This document shows, one piece after another, positions 1-5,429 of a DNA stretch of 5,553 bases. Numbering within the stretch: the stretch's first letter is position 1; the number at the start of each line of letters is the position of its first letter. A program made the position numbers and the translations under genes. A model generated the notes under the pieces. That model had not been told where the DNA came from. It saw only the letters and a list, made by a program, of their open reading frames with translations, and did no database searches. This stretch comes from Synergistaceae bacterium (GTDB lineage: Bacteria > Synergistota > Synergistia > Synergistales > Aminobacteriaceae), in assembly GCA_012523155.1 (NCBI GenBank), contig JAAYJB010000453.1:1-5553 (forward strand), written 5' to 3'.

Positions 1-761
1 ATCTCCCTGCTCATGTCCATGGCGATGGGGCCGCTGATGCCGAAGTGGGTCAGAAGCAATTCCCCGAAACGCTCTGAAATCTTGACCCCGTCCAGAAACA
101 GGGAAAGGGAAACATTTTTCAGGTTGAGCCCTCTTGCAGGGAGAGGCCATTTGTCCCTGAGCTTCACCGGGCAAAGCGCAGGCTTCGGAGTGATGATCGT
201 GTGTCCTGCTCTCTGTGCGAAACGATAGCCGTCACCGCTGGAGCCTGTTTTTGGAAATGATTTGCCCCCGGTACATATGATGAAGGCATCGCCTTCCACT
301 TCCTGTCCACGTAATATAAACCGCTTCGCCCTTCCGTTGCGGAATTCGAGGTTGAGAGCTTCCCGGCTTCTGTAGATTTCGACCCGCCCCTCTTTCAGGT
401 AGTCAATGAGGCAGTTGATTACCTTTTCCGAACCACCTTTCTCCGGAAAGATACGTTTTCCCCGCTCCATAACTGTTCGGAGTCCTCTTTTTTCAAAAAA
501 GAGCAGTGTTTCCCGCGGGCCGAAACGGGAAAAAACCGAATAAAGGAATTTTCCTTTTTTGCCGTAAAAGGAGAGGAAACGGTCAATGTCCTCCTCCCCA
601 TTGGTAATATTGCACCTGCCTTTTCCGCTGAGGATCAGTTTCGCGCCGAGGGCCTGGTTTTTTTCCACGAGAATTACCCTGGCACCGCACTCTGCAGCGC
701 GTCCGGCAGCAATAAGACCTGCCGCTCCTCCTCCGATCACAACTACTTTCGGGGAAGTCAT
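1..761 (-). CDS. HI0933/YhiN-family FAD-dependent oxidoreductase, 3' end cut by window edge
   Basis: The first 253 codons of a flavoprotein gene are visible; the family is usually about 400 residues, so roughly the C-terminal third lies outside. Seen directly: an N-terminal Rossmann FAD-binding motif, IGGGAAG at residues 9-15, ending at acidic E33. The family signature GAKLILSGKGRCNITN is at 39-54. An FP motif (RIFPEKGG) lies near 103-110, and a second FAD signature, TGGKSFPKTGSSGDG, at 164-178. These identify the HI0933/YhiN/BaiN-like group of NAD(P)/FAD-dependent oxidoreductases, expected to be cytoplasmic. The physiological substrate is not established for most members, so none is assigned. 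The ATG at 761-759 is preceded by an AAGGGAAA-like Shine-Dalgarno inside the end of tex. Its ATGA overlap with the tex stop codon implies translational coupling and expression from the tex promoter. Family assignment is firm; reaction unknown. Confidence 0.93.
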   Translation of the reverse strand, partial: MTSPKVVVIGGGAAGLIAAGRAAECGARVILVEKNQALGAKLILSGKGRCNITNGEEDIDRFLSFYGKKGKFLYSVFSRFGPRETLLFFEKRGLRTVMERGKRIFPEKGGSEKVINCLIDYLKEGRVEIYRSREALNLEFRNGRAKRFILRGQEVEGDAFIICTGGKSFPKTGSSGDGYRFAQRAGHTIITPKPALCPVKLRDKWPLPARGLNLKNVSLSLFLDGVKISERFGELLLTHFGISGPIAMDMSRE

Positions 762-2896
762 GATTTTTTTCCCTTTCCCTTGTTCTTCATGGAGAGGGCA
801 ATGCGCTTCCGCTCAAGGTCAACTTCAAGGACGGATACACGGATTTTTTGCCCCGGGTGGAGCTCGGCGGGGGTTTTGGATGGGAGGTGTTTTTTGTGAA
901 CGAGCCCGTCCTGGTGTACGCCGATATCCACGAAGACTCCGAATGATGTGGTGTTGGTCACCACCCCGTCAAGCTCCATTCCCGATGCCAGGTCTTCGAT
1001 CTTTTCCACACCCTCCCTGAAGGAAAACACTTCGAATGTATCCCTGGGATCCCGTCCGGGTTTTTCCAGTTCTTTCATAATATCAGCCAGGGTTGGGAGT
1101 CCGACGTCGCCTGAAACATATCGGCTGGTATCTATTTCTTTTCGTTTTTCCGCATTTTTCAGAAGTTCTTCAACAGAGCAATCGAGGTCTGAAGCCATTT
1201 TTTCGACCAGGGTGTACCGTTCGGGGTGGACAGCACTGGCGTCGAGAGGTTCCGGGCCTCCTGTCACCCTGAGAAACCCGGCGGATTGTTCGAAGGTCTT
1301 CGGCCCGAGGCGCGGAACTTTAAGGAGTTCGCGCCTTGTTGGGAACGGGCCGTTGGTTTCCCTGTAATTTACTATCTGGGAAGCCATCCCCGCGGTTATC
1401 CCTGACACAAAGGAGAGAAGCTCCGGGCTTGCTGTGTTCAGATCGACTCCCACGGCGTGAACGCATGATTCAACAACCGTCTCGAGAGCGTTTTTCAGCT
1501 CCTTCTGGTCCACGTCGTGCTGGTACTGCCCGACACCTATTGATTTAGGGTCAATTTTCACGAGTTCAGCAAGGGGATCGAGGAGCCGCCGTCCTATAGA
1601 AACTGCTCCCCGAACGGTTATATCATGATCCGGAAACTCCCGCCTGGCGATTTCCGAAGCCGAGTAAACTGAGGCTCCGCTTTCGTTCACCATGGTTATG
1701 ATAACCGATGACGGCAGCCCTATTTTTTTGAAGAAACGCTCTGTCTCTCTACCCGCAGTTCCGTTCCCGATAGCTGCTGCTTCAATTTGGTACTTTTCAA
1801 CTGCAGCCCTTATGATCGCAGCGCTTCCATCCTCATCCCGCTTTGGAGGATGAGGAAAAATAACACCGTGATGAAGAAGTTTCCCCTGCCTGTCGAGGCA
1901 GACGAACTTGCAGCCTGTCCTGAAACCGGGGTCCACTGCGAGGATGTTTTTCGGACCCAGCGGGGGAGCGAGGAGCATTTCCCTGACATTTCTCGCGAAA
2001 ACAGAGATCGCCTCCCGGTCAGCTTTCTTTTTGAGGGCATTTCTCAGCTCTGTTTCCATGGACGGTGCGAGCAGTCGCCTGTAGCCGTCTATGACAGACT
2101 CTTCCACAATACGTGAATCAGCTGATCCACCTGTGACGAACAGCTTCTTGAGAATTCTCAGAGCTTCTTCTTCAGGGGGAAGGATGGACAGGCTCAGGAA
2201 TTTTTCCTTCTCACCCCTGAACATGGCGAGTATCCTGTGAGAAGGAGCTGGTGCGGCTGGTTCCTCCCAGTTGAAGTAGTCCCTGAAATTAGTTCCTTCT
2301 TCCTCTTTACCCCTGGAAACTGCGCTTTTTATCCTGCCCTTCCTTCCAAAAAGCAGCCTGATCCTGCTCCGTGCCTCGCCGTTTTCGCTGATGCGTTCAG
2401 CGATAATATCCCGTGCTCCCTTGAGGGCCTCATCTGCTGAAGAAACCCCTTTTTCTTCGGAAACGAACCGTCCGGCGATTTCTTCGGGAATAAGTCCCTT
2501 TTGTTCAAGAATTCGTTCGGCGAGAGGGAGCAGTCCTTTCGCAGCCGCATCTGAGGCTCTTGTTTTCCTTTTCGGTCGGTAGGGGAGATAGGCATCCTCG
2601 AGCGATGTCATGGTAACTGCAGCGTTGATTTTCGCTTCTAGTTCAGCCGTCAGCAGATCCCGTTCCCTGAGGGACGATAGAATGGCAGCCTTTCTTGTTT
2701 CAAGTTCTTCAAGGCGTGTATACCGTTCCTTGATCGAGAGAATGACCTCCTCGTCCAGGGATCCGGTCGCTTCTTTTCTGTACCTTGCTATAAATGGTAT
2801 TGTGGCATCCTCTTCAAGCAGAGAGAGGACAGCGTCTACGGATTTCCGGGAAAGCTGAAGCTCTTTTGCGACTCTGAATGCGAGTTCAGGGTTCAT
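758..2896 (-). CDS. tex: Tex, S1-domain RNA-binding transcription accessory protein
   Basis: A complete 712-residue Tex protein, a little shorter than the family's usual 720-780. Domains seen in order: the helical Tex N-terminal region (1 to about 190, with the typical TIPFIARYRKEATGSLDEE at 32-50 and DAYLPYRPKRKTRA at 101-114). A YqgF/RNase H-like domain begins at NILAVDPGFRTGCK (317-330). A helix-hairpin-helix region covers about 484-543 (VDLNTASPELL, then VPRLGPKTFEQSAGFLRV). A C-terminal S1 domain lies at about 638-705 (GVVTNTTSFGVFVDIGVHQDGLVH). The protein ends in a lysine-rich tail. Tex homologues bind nucleic acid, associate with transcribing RNA polymerase and affect expression of toxin and stress genes; the exact biochemical role is not settled. 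The ATG start has a GGAGG at 2907-2903 (minus strand) six bases upstream. It is the first gene of a minus-strand transcript with the overlapping oxidoreductase gene, and is divergent from the phosphoesterase gene. Confidence 0.97.
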   Translation of the reverse strand: MNPELAFRVAKELQLSRKSVDAVLSLLEEDATIPFIARYRKEATGSLDEEVILSIKERYTRLEELETRKAAILSSLRERDLLTAELEAKINAAVTMTSLEDAYLPYRPKRKTRASDAAAKGLLPLAERILEQKGLIPEEIAGRFVSEEKGVSSADEALKGARDIIAERISENGEARSRIRLLFGRKGRIKSAVSRGKEEEGTNFRDYFNWEEPAAPAPSHRILAMFRGEKEKFLSLSILPPEEEALRILKKLFVTGGSADSRIVEESVIDGYRRLLAPSMETELRNALKKKADREAISVFARNVREMLLAPPLGPKNILAVDPGFRTGCKFVCLDRQGKLLHHGVIFPHPPKRDEDGSAAIIRAAVEKYQIEAAAIGNGTAGRETERFFKKIGLPSSVIITMVNESGASVYSASEIARREFPDHDITVRGAVSIGRRLLDPLAELVKIDPKSIGVGQYQHDVDQKELKNALETVVESCVHAVGVDLNTASPELLSFVSGITAGMASQIVNYRETNGPFPTRRELLKVPRLGPKTFEQSAGFLRVTGGPEPLDASAVHPERYTLVEKMASDLDCSVEELLKNAEKRKEIDTSRYVSGDVGLPTLADIMKELEKPGRDPRDTFEVFSFREGVEKIEDLASGMELDGVVTNTTSFGVFVDIGVHQDGLVHKKHLPSKTPAELHPGQKIRVSVLEVDLERKRIALSMKNKGKGKKS

Positions 2897-2921
2897 TTAC
2901 TGCCTCCGGTTATTTTTTTCC

Positions 2922-2930
2922 ATTGTAGCA
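2922..2930 (-). promoter_or_regulatory. Extended -10 promoter for tex
   Basis: Read on the minus strand the sequence is TGCTACAAT, an extended -10 element (TGn plus TACAAT, 5 of 6 matches to TATAAT). Transcription would start near 2915, leaving a leader of about 20 bases that contains the GGAGG site and the tex start. No hexamer resembling TTGACA is present 16-18 bases upstream (the region reads CCCCGT), which fits an extended -10 promoter that does not rely on a -35. Inferred from sequence only. Confidence 0.55.
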
Positions 2931-2957
2931 CGGTACAGGAAAAGACGGGGCGTATCG

Positions 2958-2966
2958 TGGTAGAAT
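2958..2966 (+). promoter_or_regulatory. Extended -10 promoter for the metallophosphoesterase operon
   Basis: TGGTAGAAT on the plus strand is an extended -10 element (TGn plus TAGAAT, 5 of 6 matches to TATAAT). A start near 2973 would leave a leader of under 20 bases before the AGGAGAG site at 2978-2984. No good -35 hexamer is visible at normal spacing. It diverges from the tex promoter; the two -10 elements are about 30 bases apart, so their upstream regions overlap. Confidence 0.5.
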
Positions 2967-2990
2967 CTGCCTTGAATAGGAGAGATGTCA

Positions 2991-3608
2991 ATGACTTACA
3001 AATGGTGGATGCCTCTTTACGGAGTTTTCTTCGGAATTTATATTCCCAGGGAGTTCCAGTACCTGAAGGGAAAAGTCATTCTTCACCTCGCTGATACTCC
3101 ATCGACCTTTTACTGTGCCGTCAGGAGACTTGTCCACACACTGGAGCCAATATATGTGATCCATACCGGCGATCTTGCGGATGATGTAAAACTCGAACTG
3201 AACCCCGGCGATCTTCAGCGATATCGCAGGAAACTGGTTGAACTCAGGAGCGCTATTTCTCCCCGGGAAAACAGGAAACTGGTTATAGTTACCGGTAACC
3301 ATGACGACGAAATGAGTGTGCGGGACATTTTTCCTGACGCCATGGTTTTTCTCGGGAAGGGACGGATCGAAATAGAGGGTGAGGAGTACAATTTGAGTCA
3401 CGACAGGAATGGCCTGGAGGGACCGCCAGCCCGGTTTAATCTGTTCGGCCACGAACCTTCCGGTGATGAAACGGATGACAGTCACTATTTTTTAAACGGT
3501 GTTAATGCTGTACATATTATTTCCCCGGCTTCCGGGGCAGTGTACTGCTTGCCTTATCCGGGCTATGTCAATGACGGGAGGCTCCTTAGGAGAAAAAGGG
3601 GGCTCTGA
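2991..3608 (+). CDS. Small calcineurin-like metallophosphoesterase with altered metal-1 site
   Basis: A 205-residue protein of the calcineurin-like metallophosphoesterase fold, which usually hydrolyses phosphomono- or diesters with two metal ions. Motifs seen (numbering from the 2991 start): HLADTP with D35 (motif I), HTGDLADD with D61 (motif II), VTGNHDDE with N103 and H104 (motif III), LSHD with H137 (motif IV), and FGHEP with H154 (motif V). Motif I is normally DxH and motif V GHxH. Here both expected histidines are proline (P37 and P156). The motif II aspartate and the N, H, H ligands of the second metal remain. I chose the ATG at 2991 because AGGAG (2978-2982) lies 8 bases upstream; an in-frame ATG at 2985 sits too close to that site. 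There is no convincing signal peptide, although the N-terminus is aromatic and hydrophobic (residues 5-18). It is probably co-transcribed with the next gene. Substrate unknown; an inactive or one-metal enzyme is possible. Confidence 0.85.
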   Translation: MTYKWWMPLYGVFFGIYIPREFQYLKGKVILHLADTPSTFYCAVRRLVHTLEPIYVIHTGDLADDVKLELNPGDLQRYRRKLVELRSAISPRENRKLVIVTGNHDDEMSVRDIFPDAMVFLGKGRIEIEGEEYNLSHDRNGLEGPPARFNLFGHEPSGDETDDSHYFLNGVNAVHIISPASGAVYCLPYPGYVNDGRLLRRKRGL

Positions 3609-3628
3609 TCAGGAAAGGAGGGGTCGTC

Positions 3629-4627
3629 TTGCTTTCTATTGTCCGTGGTGGTCCGCGCATCATGTTTATGAGAGGTGTCGAAGACGGTTTTGAAAAAGCC
3701 CTTTCCGGAAAATTCACTTTTCACGAATATCCTGTGCTTGAGGATGCTTACAACAACGCTGGAGAGGGACAGTCAATGATTCTGCTTGGAAGACCGGGGC
3801 GCGGGATGAAACGCCGGTTTCTGGTGGTTGATTCGCTGTCTGACGAAATCCTTGCCTTTTTATTGAATAGAAAAAATGCCCCGGTTCCCAAATACGTTCT
3901 CATGATGCCGAGAACGCTTCTGTTCAGGATATTCGGTGAAAAAGAACGGGTCATCAACCAGATCGCCGCAGACTACGGGGCAAAAAAAGGAAAATTCGGC
4001 TCCCTTCTCCGTCCGTCGCGGAGGGGGAGCATTGCAGTCTGTTTTACAGCAAGCCCGCTGAACAGGCCTCTGTCTTTTGAGAATATTATGGACGACATCC
4101 TTCACATCCAGGGAATACCGTACGAAAGCCTTTTCAAATCGCTTCGGAGCAGGGCTCTGTGGTATTTCAGCGAAGGCCTGGAAAACAGGCAGTGGAATGA
4201 TCTTGAAATACGGATCTACGATTCCTGGGGGTATTTCATGGAGCATTATGAGCGCCTGCGGACCGTTCTAGAAAGCCTTGAGGCGGGGATGGTACTTGGT
4301 GAAGGATGGGGAAAGGATTATGCCCATATCCTGATGACTGTGAAGATCTACCGCCTCCGGCTTTTCACTTTTCTTCCTCCGAAAGCTGTAAAAGAAATTC
4401 TCATGGGACTTGAATACTCGGCAGATGGTACACGGCTTGCGGATCTTGACCTGTACATGGGAAGAGACAAGATTTCATGGGGCGGGATCGGGCAAAAGGC
4501 CGGAGATCGGGGGACACTCGGTTTTTCTTTCCGGGAAAAACTTTTTTCCCGTCTCTTCGAGGAGGACAGAAAAAAACTGCAGGAGTCGGAAGTGCGGATT
4601 TTAAACCTCAGAAAAGAGAATACGTGA
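3629..4627 (+). CDS. Uncharacterised 332-residue protein, TTG start
   Basis: I do not recognise this protein. It starts only 20 bases after the metallophosphoesterase stop codon, so the two are very likely one operon. The start is TTG, chosen because a strong AAGGAGG (3615-3621) lies 7 bases upstream; the first in-frame ATG (3662) has no such site. No signal peptide or transmembrane segment is evident. The N-terminal half has alternating hydrophobic strands (SMILLGRPG at 49-57, RFLVVDSL at 63-70, PKYVLMMPR at 87-95), suggesting an alpha/beta domain. A basic stretch follows (KKGKFGSLLRPSRRG, 119-133). The second half is mostly helical and rich in aromatic and charged residues (ALWYFSEGLENRQWNDLEIRIYDSWGYF region, about 176-203). 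The C-terminus is a charged helix (about 302-330). No catalytic motif is clear. It may act with the phosphoesterase, but this rests on gene order only. Confidence 0.82.
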   Translation: MLSIVRGGPRIMFMRGVEDGFEKALSGKFTFHEYPVLEDAYNNAGEGQSMILLGRPGRGMKRRFLVVDSLSDEILAFLLNRKNAPVPKYVLMMPRTLLFRIFGEKERVINQIAADYGAKKGKFGSLLRPSRRGSIAVCFTASPLNRPLSFENIMDDILHIQGIPYESLFKSLRSRALWYFSEGLENRQWNDLEIRIYDSWGYFMEHYERLRTVLESLEAGMVLGEGWGKDYAHILMTVKIYRLRLFTFLPPKAVKEILMGLEYSADGTRLADLDLYMGRDKISWGGIGQKAGDRGTLGFSFREKLFSRLFEEDRKKLQESEVRILNLRKENT

Positions 4628-4677
4628 GATAAGTACCAGATGTATTGCAAAAAAAAAGTTAAAATTGCACTTTTTCC

Positions 4678-4707
4678 TTGCATAGAACTTGATGTTTCGA
4701 TTATACT
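4678..4707 (+). promoter_or_regulatory. Possible promoter for spoVS
   Basis: The gap 4628-4815 is clearly more AT-rich than its surroundings between about 4641 and 4712. Within it TATACT (4702-4707) is a good -10 match. TTGCAT (4678-4683) lies 18 bases upstream and matches only the TTG half of a -35. Use of this promoter would give an untranslated leader of about 100 bases. An alternative -10, TACACT at 4776-4781, would give a leader of about 28 bases but has no recognisable -35. Read-through from the upstream operon is also possible, because no convincing terminator follows position 4627. Confidence 0.4.
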
Positions 4708-4815
4708 TATTTGAAATGTTGTGGGAACTCTTTTTTCGCAGGCTTTAGGCTTTATGGCGTCATGATCGCGTTTTGTACACTATTCAGGTCGTCAAACAAC
4801 GAAGGAGGTCTTTTC

Positions 4816-5076
4816 ATGGAAATTCTCAAGGTCTCTGCCAAGTCGCAGCCGAAGTCAGTAGCCGGAGCCATAGCAGCAGTACTGCGGGAAAAGGGGGCGG
4901 TTGAGGTTCAGGCGGTAGGTGCCGGCGCTGTAAACCAGTCTGTAAAATCAATTGCAATCGCAAGGGGATACGTCGCTCCGAACGGCATTGATCTTATCTG
5001 TATCCCGGCTTTCTCAAAGATTACCATTGAAGATGAGGAACGGACTGCGATCAAGTTCCAGCTGGAATCTCGTTGA
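4816..5076 (+). CDS. spoVS: SpoVS, Alba-like stage V sporulation protein S
   Basis: A complete 86-residue protein, the usual SpoVS length, highly similar over its whole length to the Bacillus form as I recall it. Recognisable segments are MEILKVSAKSQPKSVAGAIA (1-20), QAVGAGAVNQSVKSIAIARG (32-51), NGIDLICIPAF (56-66) and EERTAIKF (74-81). The family has an Alba-like fold and is thought to bind nucleic acid. In Bacillus subtilis it affects septation and late sporulation, and it also occurs in bacteria that do not sporulate. The start is certain: AAGGAGG at 4802-4808 lies 7 bases before the ATG. The gene stands alone between its own AT-rich upstream region and the promoter for the aspartate kinase leader. 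Identity is secure; its role in this organism is open. Confidence 0.97.
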   Translation: MEILKVSAKSQPKSVAGAIAAVLREKGAVEVQAVGAGAVNQSVKSIAIARGYVAPNGIDLICIPAFSKITIEDEERTAIKFQLESR

Positions 5077-5106
5077 GGAATACTCTCCTGTGCGGTTGGG
5101 GTTTTC

Positions 5107-5127
5107 CCCGGCTTGAGAGAAGCCGGG
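5107..5127 (+). terminator. GC-rich hairpin after spoVS, possible weak terminator
   Basis: An 8-bp perfect stem, CCCGGCTT (5107-5114) with AAGCCGGG (5120-5127), closes a five-base loop GAGAG, 30 bases after the spoVS stop codon. The position suits transcript ending or 3'-end protection. However, AAATGG follows rather than a T-run, so it is not a standard intrinsic terminator. It could be a processing or stabilising hairpin, or a Rho-independent site of poor strength. Confidence 0.4.
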
Positions 5128-5143
5128 AAATGGTGTGTGTGCT

Positions 5144-5172
5144 TACTCCGGAACCGGGGCGTTTCCGGAGTA
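5144..5172. repeat. 10-bp perfect inverted repeat upstream of the leader promoter
   Basis: TACTCCGGAA (5144-5153) and TTCCGGAGTA (5163-5172) are exact reverse complements separated by nine bases. The right arm ends 12 bases before the TTGACA box at 5185. As DNA it could be an operator or activator site for the aspartate kinase promoter. As RNA it is a second stable hairpin at the end of the spoVS transcript. No T-run follows on either strand, which argues against a standard terminator. The symmetry is seen directly; the function is inferred. Confidence 0.5.
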
Positions 5173-5184
5173 AAAATGGAATGC

Positions 5185-5213
5185 TTGACAAGGATCCGGG
5201 GGAAGAGTATCAT
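5185..5213 (+). promoter_or_regulatory. Near-consensus sigma-70 promoter for leader and aspartate kinase
   Basis: A perfect -35 TTGACA (5185-5190), a spacer of exactly 17 bases and the -10 TATCAT (5208-5213, 5 of 6 matches to TATAAT) make this the strongest promoter in the window. Transcription would start near 5220, about 33 bases before the leader peptide ATG. This fits a strong promoter whose output is controlled by downstream attenuation. Confidence 0.82.
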
Positions 5214-5252
5214 CCACGAAAACCAGACTGCATCGAAAGGAGGCTACCGGCT

Positions 5253-5345
5253 ATGACCAATGTGAATATAATTTACACGGCTGCGATATTCGCATGTGCA
5301 ATGACGATGACTAGCGGTGACCCTCCTGGAGCGGTCGGCGCTTAG
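5253..5345 (+). CDS. 30-residue leader peptide of a Thr/Ile/Met-type attenuator
   Basis: A short reading frame with a strong AAAGGAGG (5236-5243) 9 bases before its ATG, ending at TAG 5343-5345. The peptide contains four Thr (residues 2, 9, 18, 20), three Ile (6, 7, 12), three Met (1, 17, 19) and two Asn (3, 5). It includes a Met-Thr-Met-Thr block at codons 17-20 and ends in a Gly/Pro/Ala tail. It has no Lys codon. It is followed 23 bases later by a strong terminator and then by aspartate kinase, the first enzyme toward Thr, Ile and Met. This is the arrangement of ribosome-mediated attenuators such as the enterobacterial thr leader. In the model, ribosomes stall when charged tRNA for these amino acids is scarce, letting transcription continue. 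Residues 4-19 are fairly hydrophobic, so a small membrane peptide is a less likely alternative. The frame is open upstream, but an earlier start would lie before or inside the promoter. Confidence 0.75.
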   Translation: MTNVNIIYTAAIFACAMTMTSGDPPGAVGA

Positions 5346-5377
5346 ATTTTCGTGCGCGTCAGCTTCAGCCGGGGGTC
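5313..5377 (+). promoter_or_regulatory. Candidate protector and antiterminator pairings of the attenuator
   Basis: Two competing folds can be drawn by eye. Protector: AGCG (5313-5316) with CGCT (5339-5342), plus GACC (5319-5322) with GGTC (5333-5336). Antiterminator: GACCCTC (5319-5325) with GGGGGTC (5371-5377, one T-G pair), extended by GG (5328-5329) with CC (5369-5370) across a two-base bulge. The antiterminator uses the 5' arm of the terminator, so the two exclude each other, and the protector would hide its left strand. The protector begins immediately after the Met-Thr-Met-Thr codons, so a ribosome stalled there would open it. The pairings are real complementarities; their use is inferred and no energies were calculated. 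Confidence 0.5.
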
Positions 5378-5405
5378 TTCGGAAACGAAGGCCCCCGGTT
5401 TTTTT
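5369..5405 (+). terminator. Strong intrinsic terminator (attenuator) before aspartate kinase
   Basis: A 13-bp stem pairs 5369-5381 with 5386-5398 (seven G/C pairs at the base, one T-G pair, then CTTCG with CGAAG). It is capped by a GAAA tetraloop and followed by seven T residues (5399-5405). It lies between the leader peptide stop codon and the aspartate kinase start, on the same strand as both. Such a terminator inside a transcript between promoter and structural gene is the hallmark of attenuation. It could otherwise be the plain end of a tiny independent transcript, but no second promoter is obvious in the 24 bases between the T-run and the kinase start. Confidence 0.93.
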
Positions 5406-5429
5406 GTACACAAAGAGAGGGCGGCTGGT

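Noticed and set aside
586..1020. 144-codon open frame on the plus strand opposite the 3' end of tex and the start of the oxidoreductase gene
   Set aside because: It lies antisense to two clearly recognised proteins, has biased Pro/Ala/Phe composition and no domain; it is a shadow frame.
2988..3485. 165-codon open frame on the minus strand opposite the metallophosphoesterase
   Set aside because: The opposite strand carries all phosphoesterase motifs in order, whereas this frame shows no recognisable family and no good ribosome site.
3788..3814. Possible P-loop in the unrecognised protein (GRPGRGMK, residues 54-61)
   Set aside because: The spacing does not fit GxxxxGK(S/T), because Met intervenes before Lys and no Ser or Thr follows.
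3860..4246. 128-codon open frame on the minus strand within the unrecognised 332-residue gene
   Set aside because: The plus-strand gene has a strong Shine-Dalgarno and operon spacing; this frame is Phe/Arg/Pro-rich with no supported start.
4653..4675. Intrinsic terminator for the phosphoesterase operon (AAAAAGT paired with ACTTTTT)
   Set aside because: The stem is only 7 bp and nearly all A-T, with no GC-rich core and no T-run outside the stem; too weak to call.
4711..4815. Upstream extension of the spoVS frame from a TTG at 4711
   Set aside because: The consensus ribosome site at 4802-4808 and the exact 86-residue family length fix the start at 4816.
5073..5252. Upstream extension of the leader peptide frame to a TTG at 5073
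   Set aside because: It would overlap the spoVS stop codon and run through the inverted repeat and the TTGACA/TATCAT promoter; the ATG at 5253 has a clear AAAGGAGG.
5214..5429. Lysine riboswitch or T-box as the control element before aspartate kinase
   Set aside because: I see no T-box sequence or lysine-riboswitch core. Only about 210 bases are available and they hold a well-initiated reading frame; its peptide lacks Lys, pointing to Thr/Ile/Met attenuation.
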